Translations under genes and position numbers: made by a program
NCBI GenBank assembly: GCA_028095005.1
Contig: CM051459.1
Location: 197,385,902 to 197,449,901, forward strand
Source: Rhynchospora pubera
Lineage: Eukaryota; Streptophyta; Magnoliopsida; Poales; Cyperaceae
Direction: 5' to 3'
Length of the DNA stretch: 64,000 bases
Notes under the pieces: generated by a model
Told to the model about the DNA's origin: nothing
The model's input: only the letters and a program-made list of their open reading frames with translations
Database searches by the model: none
Shown: positions 1-11,500 of the stretch, piece after piece
Layout: every line of letters begins with the position of its first letter
Numbering within the stretch: the stretch's first letter is position 1

Positions 1-490
1 CCGCTTAAGGCTTTAAGCCATCCTAACATTTATTTTTATTAACAAGACAACAACCCTTAATAATCTTATAAAAACCCAGAAAAGGCCTGATTGGCAATTC
101 GGGCCAAAATTATGGGCTTGCTTATATCCCAACTGCATTCTACCAAAATTAAACAAAAACAACCCTTTGACATTGCCAAATGCCAAGTATATCTTAGGAA
201 AAAAAAAGAAAAAACAGAACATTATTCATGAGGCCTTTTGTTACCCGAACATACAAACGGAGTGATAAAAATTACCAAAATAATTATCAACTAAGATAAA
301 TTTCTGTCTGATGGCACTAGTGCTCTTATTAATTACGACAGCAATAGCTTATTTTTTATCAGAGCAGGATGATGCCGCACTCCGTGCACACCAAACTTCT
401 GTTTCAAGATGCAATATTTCTTTCTGAATCTTCATGATATGATATCTCTGCTGTATAACTTCTTTATAAATCTGTAGAAAGGATGAGGAA
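1..490. other. Intergenic, no gene seen at the left edge
   Basis: AT-rich sequence. No recognisable protein. The reverse strand at roughly 350-490 stays open in a second frame beyond the stop of the putative minus-strand gene, which may be an old C-terminus lost by a one-base shift (see that gene). Confidence 0.5.
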
Positions 491-2305
491 TCAAGGATAT
501 TGGTGCAGTCTTTGAATGTTGTTTAGCATATTAGTATGCTCAAGCATCAAATCTAGCTTTCAGTTAGTAAATGAACTAGAAAGACATGGGCTTTGTAATA
601 ATTTTAGATAACTAATACTATATATGGATCCATATCCATCAAACCCCCTGTTTGTATCCGCAACCACATCTGTACTTGTGAAGATATGAATTTAATTAGA
701 TGCACTTTATATCTGTACCTGTATCTATGGGTGTGTTTGGATTGTTAGAAGAAAGAAGAAGAAGAAGGAAGAAGAAGAAAAAAATTATAAACAATTCAAA
801 CTCTTCACAAAATTACACACTTCCCAATACTTCTTCCCACTTCTTCCCTTCTTCCCTTCTTCCCACACCCATCCAAACGCACCCTATAATTGTTCAATTA
901 TTTGCAGGTAAAAATATGTTTTTAGTATTGTTTTTTTTTTTTTTTTGCTCTAATCAGTTCTATTTCAACCTTTTGAGCTTTTAGTGTAAATAAAAAGAAT
1001 AGGTGATCAAACATTTTATGAGAATGGTGTTAATGGCAGAGTGTACCTTCAAAACGTCTGCATTAAGCTCTGTTAGTTTTTCAAGAAGTTCATCGATTCT
1101 TGCATCCAGATAGCTGTTGGTTTGATTAATTCCTTCAAACACCTCTTTGTCGTATTCTGCTTATAAGACAATTGTTCATTTATCACCTTTATGATGTTGC
1201 ATAATTTTGACGTCCTTTTAAATTATTATAATTCATATATAACCCACGAAAAAAGAAACAATCAATCACGTGCCCAATCTTTTAAACAGCTTGGAGTAAT
1301 TATCCAAACTAGCCATCCTTTCACCAAATTTATGCAGTTGGAATTACGAGATGGTAAACGGAAGGCACATCAAAGGGAAATTTTCATGTTTTGCAGAGTA
1401 TGTGATATTTCACCATATGTTTATTATGGTAAGTTCTTATGTCCAAATTAGTGCACGATTAAGGTCTTGGACATTTTTCAATCTTTCAAAAACACAGATG
1501 ACACATAGATTTGCTGCATTCTTTCCCAAATATAGCAACCTATTGTTCAATTTTCATCTTATCAAACAATAGTTTCATTTCAAATGTTGGGATCAGAATG
1601 AGAGAGGTGGAGGGTTCACTAACTGGGTGGTAACTGTGTCAAGAGGATTATTAAGTATTGGCATTCATGGTTTTTACTGTTTAAAATAGAAGGGGTATAA
1701 TTGTATAAAGCAGTCTTATATTAAGGCTCTATGGACCAAACATCCGACTCTGTACTACAAAAGTGCCATATCAATTCAAATCAAGAATGAATGAATGATG
1801 CAGCATCTGTGCATTAATTGATTCTATTTACCCCATTTTGTTTCTTCACCTAACTGACGGAAAAGGTCTTCATCATCCGCTCATATTGAAAAATAGGCTG
1901 AAAGTAACAAATGACACGTTTTGGATTTTCCTGAGATGATCCAGGTTATAGCTCTGTTAACCTTCTTATAACCAAATCAGAAAATTTGCAAAAAACCTTC
2001 CCAATTCACTCACTGAGATAGCTGCTGTTATAATATAAATTTAAATACTCATGGATTATGGGTATTATATTCCTTATTATGGGAAAGAAAATAAGAGTAC
2101 CTCTAAGCAACAAGAGTTTTCTGTTAGGAGTCTGTAATTGATTAGTTGGTATTGATGATCCCAAGCAATTGAGCTCAAAATAGCTTCTCTTGTGCAATAT
2201 TCGACTTCTCAATGAAGGAGACAAGGTAGACACTGGGGGAACAAGTTGAGAAGACCAGAAAATAAGCTTCGGTTGATCTTCTGCTGAAGAAAAGTAATTG
2301 CCCAT
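491..2305 (-). CDS. Putative small minus-strand gene, 3 exons, unknown function
   Basis: I do not recognise this protein. On the minus strand a start codon at 2305 opens an exon to 2101, ending in a good donor (GTACTC). Exon 2 is 1156-1047 (acceptor GCAG, donor GTACAC). Exon 3 is 556-491, after a CTAAC branch-like motif and an AAAG acceptor, ending in TGA. The three pieces keep frame exactly (381 nt, 126 aa). The second half is charged and heptad-like (for example LDARIDELLEKLTELNADVL), so it probably forms a coiled coil. The first half is polar with no motif I can name. Past the exon 3 stop another frame stays open to about 350 with similar coiled-coil composition, so a one-base shift may have shortened the protein. 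It could be a degenerate gene. A PIF-like MITE (729-884) lies in intron 2. Confidence 0.4.
729..884. mobile_element. PIF/Harbinger (Tourist)-like MITE, 156 bp
   Basis: Terminal inverted repeats GGGTGTGTTTGGAT and GGGTGCGTTTGGAT (read from the right end) are flanked by the 3-bp direct repeat TAT. The inner arms are purine-rich GAAGAA on the left and TTCTTCCC on the right. Related copies sit at 15118, 41501, 41601 and 61346. Confidence 0.7.
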
Positions 2306-4113
2306 ACTTTTAGCTGATTTACACTTCAATCAGACAAACAAAAGTTTAAGTTAATTACTATCACGAAACCGGTTTTTCTTCCTTTTTTCATTTCAAATCA
2401 TGGACTCAATTGAATCAATTTTAAGCGTAGTTTGTCAAATGGTATTAATCTCAAGATAGTAGAGTGCCACTCTTAAAAAATAAAATAAAAGATAGCCATA
2501 TAAAGTTCTAATTATTTCATCAGGACTATCAATAGAAGCTTTGATTTCTGCTTTCTGCTCTGAATTTCATAAACCAAACAAAAGCAAAAGGTAACAAATC
2601 CGGTATCATTCATCACAAACTGGTCCAATCATGTATTGTAGTGTACCAACCTATTATTGGTTTGCTTAAATGCAAAATTTCACTTCTTCGGTTTATCCTC
2701 GTTATAGATTTGTCTTGACTGTGCCATACTGATAGATGTTGGTCCTGTAGATATGAGTTTCTGATACAATGTAAAGCAGCTTCTGGCTTGTTTAAATAGG
2801 TTATTAAAATGTATCCAGAGATGATACAATGATAGAAAAGTTAAGACGCATAGAAAATGATAGAAGGAATTGCTTCGGTTCCCATTTCTCCCCTCTTCCA
2901 TTGGGAGTTTATGCAGTATATTGCTGGAATTTTACTCATTTTCCCTTTTCTCTCCATCGTTTTAGCTTGAAAAGGGCATGGTCATAAAGCGAAGGGTAAT
3001 ATGATCATTCTCTGCAGTTACTAATTAAGAACTTAGGGTGATTTAAATTATTCATATTAACGAAGAAAAGGGTATTATGCAGAGCTCTTTCTTTAAAGGA
3101 ATGAAGGGATTAAGCAATATAGATTTTTTCTAATGGAAAATTAAAAATTGAAAGCTTTGATGAGTAGCGGAACAATCGTATTAAAAATTAAATATTTGGA
3201 CAAGATACCCATTATATTTTACGTATTAGAAAGTAGTAAAATATGTATTAATTTATTTAATACTTTATCAGTTATCAGTATGAACTTTTGGACAATGCTA
3301 GAATTATTTATCTACCAGATGCCAAATGGTGCAATCAAGATTTCTTATCCACTACTAAAAACTTAAAATCTTGTCTAGCTAGTTGTCCCTTTCCTAAGTT
3401 TCAAAAGACTCCTCTTCAAATACTAAAATGATTTCAAATTTGACAGACAAAAAAGTTGGTGATCATTTTTCTTGCTTAATTTTGTTTCGTTTAGGCATGC
3501 TTAATTATTCCATACCTGTTTACTCGTAAATATAGATTGTTACATAAGCATGTGTTAGAAATCAATTTGGTTCTTAATTTTTTATAGTATCTATCGCAAG
3601 TCTAATCAAATTGAAATAATCGATGCAATTAGAAGTTATTTTCCTTTTATGATAAGTAAAAAAAAAAAAAAGATCTTGCAAATACCAGAAACATAAGACT
3701 TACAGAATTAACTACTTTTGTTGGGATCTTCCCGAGCGGAGAGAACTAATCAAGCTGCTAACCCAGCAGGAAGACCAACTGGTTAGTGGTATTGTAATTG
3801 TTACGGCGAGTAGCGGGGAGATTTCTCTAGCGACGACAAGGAGACGGTTATCGTTTCAGGGTAACATGAGAATGCTTATTCTTTTCTTATTTATTTATTT
3901 TTCTCTTTTAAGAAAAAGACGCTTATTCCTTTGTTATTTCCTTTTTTTCCTTTTTTTTTTTTAAGAAAAGAACGCTTATTCTATTTTCAGACACCGCAAT
4001 TAAAATCAAACTGTTTCATCAAAAATAAAAAAGGGAAAGTTGCTTATTTATTTTTATTTTGGTTACGCACGCAATTATTTTTAGTTTTTTTTTTCAGAAG
4101 AAAATTATATTTA
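2306..4113. other. Mostly non-coding; possible minus-strand 5' UTR exon near 3704-3860
   Basis: On the minus strand a perfect donor (GTAAGT) reads at about 3703-3698, downstream of a relatively GC-rich stretch (3720-3860) with no long clean frame into the donor. This could be an untranslated first exon of the minus-strand gene at 491-2305. The plus strand of the same stretch is also open. The remainder is AT-rich and shows nothing else. Confidence 0.3.
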
Positions 4114-4498
4114 GGCGCTGATCAAAATTAACTTTTTAGGTAGGAATTGGATTTGGAATTCTTGTGATATTGAAATCTCCTCATCAGAATTTAATAAAAG
4201 TTGGATTTCATTTCATTTGATCAATTCTGTTGGAAAATTTAACCCAATTGAAATCATGAAAATTGAATTGAAATTTGGTCGGATTTCACAAGAGGAAATA
4301 GGATTTAATTGGAAAAGATCTTAATAACCCTCATCTCCTTCAAATAGATAAGGATAAAACAGTCTTTTTTTAGAATTCAAATTAATTCTTCTTATATTTA
4401 TTTTGATATGGAATATTTTAAATGAAAATCATCTCCAATCAATTCGAATCCAATAAAATAAAATGAAATTCCATGTCGACACCATTTTGATCAAGGCC
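4114..4498. mobile_element. PIF/Harbinger-like MITE, 385 bp
   Basis: The left end GGCGCTGATCAAAAT matches the inverted right end GGCCTTGATCAAAAT. The target duplication TTA flanks both ends (4111-4113 and 4499-4501), which is the PIF/Harbinger signature. The interior is AT-rich with degenerate inverted arms around GGAATT and no ORF. Confidence 0.7.
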
Positions 4499-4501
4499 TT
4501 A

Positions 4502-6532
4502 GTTTCTTATTGGTTGAATATCTTGTTGTTTCGTTTCATGCTTTCGTAATTCATATCGCAGCATCAGTCTTCAGTGATTCAGTCTAGGTGACTACTATAA
4601 TCCTCACACACACTAATACTAACAGCAAATTATACATTTACGTAACATTTTTACCTCTCAGTAATTATTCACTTTATTTAAGAGTGTTCTTATTTTTATT
4701 AATTACCAAGATATTTTAGATTACATTGCTGAATTTTTTTTAGACGCACCAATCGCCTTGTGGATTGATATTAGGATTGTTACTGATAATATGACATAAA
4801 AATAGGAATAATCTTCTAAATATGGTATTTTATTACTCCACATTCCACAAAACGGAGTATAATGAAGTAAGAAAATTCAAACAAGAGAATGAGAAGAAAA
4901 TGATAATGTCTTAATTTTTACCTTTTAATTTCATCGCTTTTCCAATCTAACAATGTGTTAAAAAAATTTGTAACTTTTTTATTGGTAGATGTGTTCCTTT
5001 CTCTCACCTTGCTGACATCACCCTTCAAGTATCTGTACCTTCTTCATACCAACACCAGCTACCATTACACTAGATCATTGATTGATTTGAATTATACAAT
5101 ACTGTGATAAAACTAAGGTCAATAGAACTTAATTTTTTCTCAAAAAAAAAAAAATGCCACTTGTATGATTATTACAGTAGTAAACAAAGTTATTTGCATT
5201 CTCCTTTCTAACTTCTGCTGAACTAAGCAGATTATTAAAAATAATGTGTTGTACTAACAATGGGAAGTAGGATTAACAAGAATTCATTACAATAATGATT
5301 CGGTTGATTCCTTCAAAATGATCTTAATGAAACAAACTATATATTTCCCATCATAACCTAACCAAAGGTCGACAAAATTACATTTACATCATTTTCTAAG
5401 GCCTTGACAAGGCCTAACTGGCGAATCAACTCGCTCCTGCCCTGGCCCATGGGCTATGCACAATGACAAAAATAAAAATAAAAAATTGCAAATAACTTTT
5501 CACAGCAGCACATGTGATAGTCACATACTCACATGCCCCCGTAAAGAATGAAATTTGCACCTCTTATACATAATAATAAATTAAACCTCTACTAGTTGAC
5601 AAAAAATAATAATGATAATAAATTAAACTTCTACGTCACAAATTGCAAATATACTGTATGAAATATTGGTACATAATAATGTTAGTGGTCCCAACTGCCA
5701 AGCTTTTATTCAGCTAGCATTTGAAGGATCCACACTATTCGTCCCAGTTCCAGCAAGACATAGGGAAATGTGAATAACAACATAACAAGTATTATATTGT
5801 TATCCGGACTAATAATTCGGATGTATATCCAATGAATGATTTTCAGAACTCACCCTTAATAAAAGTAAAAATCTAAATTTAAATTTTTGTAAAAATAATG
5901 AATAAATTTTAAAATTTGAAAAAACGCAATATAAGTAATTTCCGAACACATAACATTGTCAATTAAAAAACATTAAAAACTAAATTTATAAGCGTGGTCC
6001 AAAAATTCTCATTTCTAAAAGTTGGTTCTCTGAGTCATGAAGGGCAGTGAATTTGAAATCCTGTCTTTGATGGATTGCAATTTGTATTTTGGAAGTCCTA
6101 TGCATTAAAATTTGAGTTATAAAAATTCAATCATCTTGAAGACTGATAACTAAACAACGATTTTAGCAGTAAAAATTGTTTTTCTTGTCTTTAAAGAAAG
6201 TAACTAGATTTAGGACTACAATAAAACATCCCCACTTTCTAACGTTTTGAAATTTATTCTTATTTAGAGATTAATTCAAATTATATATTATTAAATAAAG
6301 AAAAATTCTGTCATGAGAATAAATCTTGAATTAGACTTTAATCGCAACCATTCATGAGTGCTAATAAATTTATCTTTCTTAAAAATGTACGGTTGAGATT
6401 AAAGTCCGATTCATAAATTAATTCTCATATCATCATTTCCATTAAATAAATCAAAAGAATCAGAAATGAATTTCATATTGGATTCTCATGATTCATGAAT
6501 CTTGTGTCTTCTTCTCGCACATGAACCTGCCT
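4502..6532. other. Intergenic, no gene seen
   Basis: AT-rich sequence with short A and T homopolymers and no open frame of interest on either strand. I see no RNA gene or recognisable repeat. Confidence 0.5.
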
Positions 6533-6540
6533 CTCCCGCA

Positions 6541-7871
6541 TAGGGCTGTCAATTTTATGTCGTTTCGCACAAAACCATTTACGTTGGTAAGGACGGAACG
6601 TAAACGAAATGGGCCGATTCCGTTCCATCATTTCACGTTATTCCGTTCAATTGCACCGTTTTAGAATCATTGAATAGAAGACCAGACCTAGAACCCTAGC
6701 CGCACACGCACGGTTCTCCTCTCTCTCGCTCTCACCGATCTGTCTCCAGTCGCCTCTACTCACTCAGGCACAGGCTGCCGCCTCTGCTCGCTCACCTCCT
6801 TTTCCTCTCCGATGAACTCCCTCACCACAACCCCACCTGTTAAGGTCTGAACCAACCCAATCAGCTCTAGTGGCGTGCATCCAGCATCCCTAGCTCCTGG
6901 GGCGAAGAAATAGAGAAGCCCTAGCGCCGGTCTCATCTCTCTCTCGCCTTCCTCCTCCCTGGCTCCCTCTTACGCGTTGCTACTCGAAGGCTCGAAGCAA
7001 CCTGAACCCAAAGTAAGCTGATAAGCTGAGCTAGGTTTCTTCTAGCCCTAGTGCCGCTCTCGCCTGCCTCCTCCTTCACTCGGATCCAGGTTAGGGTTTC
7101 GAAGACTGATATGCTGAGTTTGCTCAGTTTTGATTTGATTTGGGATTTAAATCAAAGTAATTTGTTCCCTTTCAAAGGCTCAAAGTGATTTGATTTGATT
7201 TGATTTGTTGGGTAGAAAATAATTTATGAGTTTTGTTGAGATTTTGACTTCTATTCGCCACTTTAATTTTCAGGAAAAATGCTCATTTTGTTTGACTAGA
7301 TTTTGGATCCTTTGTTCAGACATAAAAGGTAGTCAATCAGGGGTTGTGATGCTGTCTGAACAGATGATGGATTTGTTGTCAGAGGAGAAGTAGCTGTGAT
7401 TTGATTGTTCTTTGTTGTTATTTTTAGATTTTTTGGGGGTTTTATTGAATAAATAAGGTGAGAGATTTAGAAAGTTTTTTCTGTTGATTGTTACTGATAT
7501 TAGTTTGTGTGAGAGATTTAGAGAGTTGTTTTTTTTCTGTTGAATGCTATTGATGTAAAAATGCTAATGTAAAAAATAATCTTTGATTTTCTGGGTTTTG
7601 CTGGCCAATCTTTGATTTTGTGGGTTTTTCTGAGATGATAAGAACAAGTTTTTATTTTACTGGTAAATTGAGTTTCTTATTTCAACGATAACAAAAATTA
7701 ACGTTACTTACGTTAATTTCCGTTGTAATTACGGAACAGAAAACGGAAGAGATTTTATTTCCGTTGTAATTACGGAACATTAAGCGAAAATCGATGTTGT
7801 TTCGTGCAATACAACGGAACGTAAACGAAAGTGTCCATTTCCGTGGCCGTTGTGCACGTTTGACAGCCCTA
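6541..7871. mobile_element. Non-autonomous hAT element, 1331 bp
   Basis: The 12-bp terminal inverted repeats TAGGGCTGTCAA are perfect, and a perfect 8-bp target duplication CTCCCGCA (6533-6540 and 7872-7879) flanks the element, which is diagnostic of the hAT superfamily. Subterminal regions carry many copies of GTTCCG/CGGAAC and CGTTTACG-like words, the usual arrangement of transposase-binding sites. The interior at about 6680-7100 is GC- and CT-rich and looks like the 5' leader of an autonomous relative; no transposase remains. It lies about 0.6 kb upstream of the AVT1-type start codon and may carry promoter sequence. Confidence 0.85.
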
Positions 7872-8442
7872 CTCCCGCACAGTAATAATACGCCAAACTC
7901 TCATTTATAAATAATAATGTCTCTTTATTCACATCCCTCCAAGTCTCCAACTCCAAGTTTCCCAACTTTTCTCTCCTCTCTCTCTCTCTGAAACAAAAAA
8001 AGACAAACCAGTTCCCAGCCTCAAAGCAGCTCATATCTCCACCTCCGATCTTTACACCGAATTGAGGTTTGTATTCTTCTAATTCTTCAATTCTCCATTT
8101 TCCCTCCATCGTTTCCAAATTTTCAGACCTATGACCTTGATACTGACATAGGAGCATTAGTTTTTGTCAATTGTGAACAAAATTAAGATAAAATAAAACT
8201 ATTCTACGGACTACGGTTGTCCATTAGACATTTTTTTTTTCATTAATTTCAAACCTCTACAATTGGCACCTCTTGCTCTCTGATTTCCGAACATCACTCC
8301 ATCTAATAAGGAATTTTCGTACCTGGCTTCTTCTGACGACCCAACTTTCTTTCTGAAATTGCTCTGAGCATTCAATTCTTTCCATTTTTTTTTTCTCTCA
8401 AAGAAACAGAAACACTATTGCGCATTTAAATTGAATTTTGCT

Positions 8443-8502
8443 TGCTATAAACAAACAGTGAGAAACAAAGAGAGAAAGAGAAGAGAAGAGAAGAGAAGAG
8501 GA
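8443..8502 (+). promoter_or_regulatory. Possible TATA box and GA-rich leader of the AVT1-type gene
   Basis: A CTATAAAC motif at about 8445 lies some 55 nt before the start codon. A purine-rich tract made of AGAAG-type units fills the leader just before the ATG at 8503. The assignment rests on spacing only. Confidence 0.35.
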
Positions 8503-11500
8503 ATGAAGAACTCGGTGTCGGATAAGAATCTTTTCATCGAGAGCGAAGATGAGGAAGACGAAGTGGATGAGTGCGACGTGGAAGGAGGAGCCAAGGACGG
8601 GCCCGCATCGGACGGCTCTGATTCTTCGTCGGACGAATCGGACGACGCACCGCGTGGCAGCAGACCCAGCTCCTATACCAACCAATGGCCCCAGAGTTAC
8701 AGGTAAGCTTTTCTTTTTCCATTTAACTGCTCCTGGTTCAAAGAAGTTTGTTTCACTGCGAGTGGGTCCCCATTGAGTATGATTGCTGTATTGTTTGAGA
8801 TCCTGGTCTAGGTAAAAGTTTAGCTTCTTCTGCCGCGAATTAATGAGTGATGTGCTCTCCGTTTCCGCAAAATGGAGGACGGAGTAGGCTACGATCACAA
8901 TTAATTAATGAATAAATCAATTTTGCTGTTCAATCTACCAACCCATATAATAGTGAATGAAGTGTAGCATTTTGTTTTGTCATGATTGTCCCAAATTTTA
9001 AAGGAAGCGTTGACTGCATAGAATAATTTTATTGGATTATAATTGCAAGGTATTAATTACTCTTTGCCACCCAATTTCCACTTGAAAAGTTTAACAAATG
9101 AGAGAAATAAATTGGTGAGTCAATATAATTTGGAGGGAATTGAATCCTAACGTACATCAGGATTTTCTTTTCACAGAAATTGTCATATGTTTGTTGTTAA
9201 CATATAGCATATTTAAATGGTTTAGGATTTAATTAGGAAGATAATAATTTATTTATTATATAAATTAATGTTTTTATATATGCAATTTTGAAAGTCATGT
9301 TCGATAATAAGACATTTAGTAATAGACTAATTTCATAATGTGATATTTAACGTTAAAATATGTAGGAATTTAATGATTAGCTTATAGGGTTTTGTTTTGA
9401 CATTTAGACAAAGCAGGATCAAAATTTGGGTAATTTGAAAATCCCTTTGTTGTTGATTAGCCTAGCTGTATTTTACTTCCAATTCTGTGGAATATAGATA
9501 CACCAATATACTTTCAAGTTGGATTATTATTTGCATAATCACTTGCATTGAATATAATAATATACCGCATCCTTCTTGTAGATTATATACTATTTATTTT
9601 CGATTTAGTTACGTCAGGAGCATAACAACATCGAATCAGAGGAAGGCATTTGTTATGCTCCTAATCTAAACTAAATTGAAAAATATACTCAAACATTATT
9701 TAAAAAAAATTAAGTAAAAAAATAGAGTTGTGATTGAAATAATATGAAGACTCTCAAATTAATTATTTTCAATAATGAAGTTTAATTCAATTGTTATTAA
9801 TCTCAAATGAACCCCTTAAATATTCTATCTGTTTTATGTCGCCAACATATATTTGTTAGATACCATGAAAAACAAAAGCCGTTGAATTCAATCCGTCCGA
9901 TAACAAAGACAGCGAGTATTTATTGCTTTTTCTTAGGATTATTAAATCTGAAAAAATATTGAAATTTTCATACAAATAATTTTGATACTTGTGGAATCGC
10001 TCAAACATGCTTTCTGAAATTTGTACACTGTTGGGTTCCCCGGAATGGTCCCTAGTTTCCTGTAATTTATGCCTTCTGGATTCAAAATCATCTACATCAC
10101 AGGATTGTTTTCTGCACAAACTCCATCCATCGTTAGACGATAAGAATTTTTCCATCGTTGATCAAACAGTACATGTAGAATATTACATTATTTTGGATCT
10201 GGATCAAGGCAGCATTTGCATATATGCCATGCGGCGCCTCGAATCCGTGATCTCTCACCTGATATAATTATTATACGATCTGTACTGCTGTACATCATGT
10301 TGATCATGCTCCTTTGTCGGGTCTGATGGACTTGATTTTATGCTTAGTCAAGCCAACAATTTTGCCGCATTTATTGCTAACTTGATGTAGTTTGAGACCA
10401 TACCGATACCGTGGCTTCGCTGTCCAGATTGGAATTGGATATTTTTGCATCTCGAGCTGACGTGGAATCACTATCCAAAGGAGTCCTCACTCTTATCTTT
10501 TTCTAATAAAATTAGATAATAATTTGAAACCAAATTATTGCTAGATTATTTTTCGTTTTTATATCAATGACGGCAACTTAATACACATGGCAGAACATAG
10601 ATAAATTCCTTGTTTAATATCGGAAGGTAATTACAGAAAAGGACTTTATTGTTATTATGTGCATATATGCTTGAAAGACTGTATTATTATATTAGACTTG
10701 GGACCATTCATGACGCAGTGGAACTTCCAGATTCAGAAAATAGATTCTATTATTGTTGCCAAAATAGTGTGTCGTAACCTTGAGTCCTTGACAGTTGACA
10801 GTCCTGGCAAGCATATCTTAAAAAAAAAAAAAATGTCATTATCGTCTCCCCAATAATTGCAACACCTCAATACTTGAGTCAATCATGTGGTATATGCTAT
10901 ATTGGATCTGCGGTTTATCTAACATTTTTAGATCCGGATCTATTTTATGGAAACTAGAGAATAATAATGACGACGACGATATAATAATAATAATAATAAT
11001 TATTATTATTATTATTATCATCATCATCATCATTTTAGAACTGATTGCTGAATTAAATAAAATAATACCAAAAACAACATCGAACCGTTTGACAAGTCAA
11101 AAGGAGAGGAACCTTTGAGAAGTCATCGGGAAACGCACTTGTGACTAGGCCAGCCAACGGAAACAAAAAAAACGTTATGCCGTTCCGTTTGCTGAAACGG
11201 AACAGTAAACAATACAGATATTTGTTTTGTATTCTTAATGAAACGGTAAACGGAACATGAAATGAAACAGTTTAACGTGTTTTTGTACATGCCGTTTAGT
11301 GAAATCATTTCGTTTAGTAAGTGGAACGGTAAACGGTAGCGAAATCCATTTCGTTTCGTTAACGGCACGGTAAACGGAACACCCCATTCCGTGTCCGTTT
11401 ACCACGTTAATCAGGTCCACTTGTGACATTCGTGCATAAACTACAGTATAAAGTACGTAATCGTTGGAAAAATTCGTGTATTGCGTTACAAAAATATATA

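Noticed and set aside
7780..8157. 125-codon minus-strand frame at the right end of the hAT element
   Set aside because: It crosses the element boundary and target duplication, so it is a chance fusion of unrelated sequence.
8398..8898. 166-codon minus-strand frame over AVT1 exon 1
   Set aside because: Antisense shadow of the acidic, low-complexity first exon and its GA-rich leader.
10839..11118. Open frames with long Ile, Met or Asp runs
   Set aside because: Translation of the ATA/ATT/ATC microsatellite in AVT1 intron 1.
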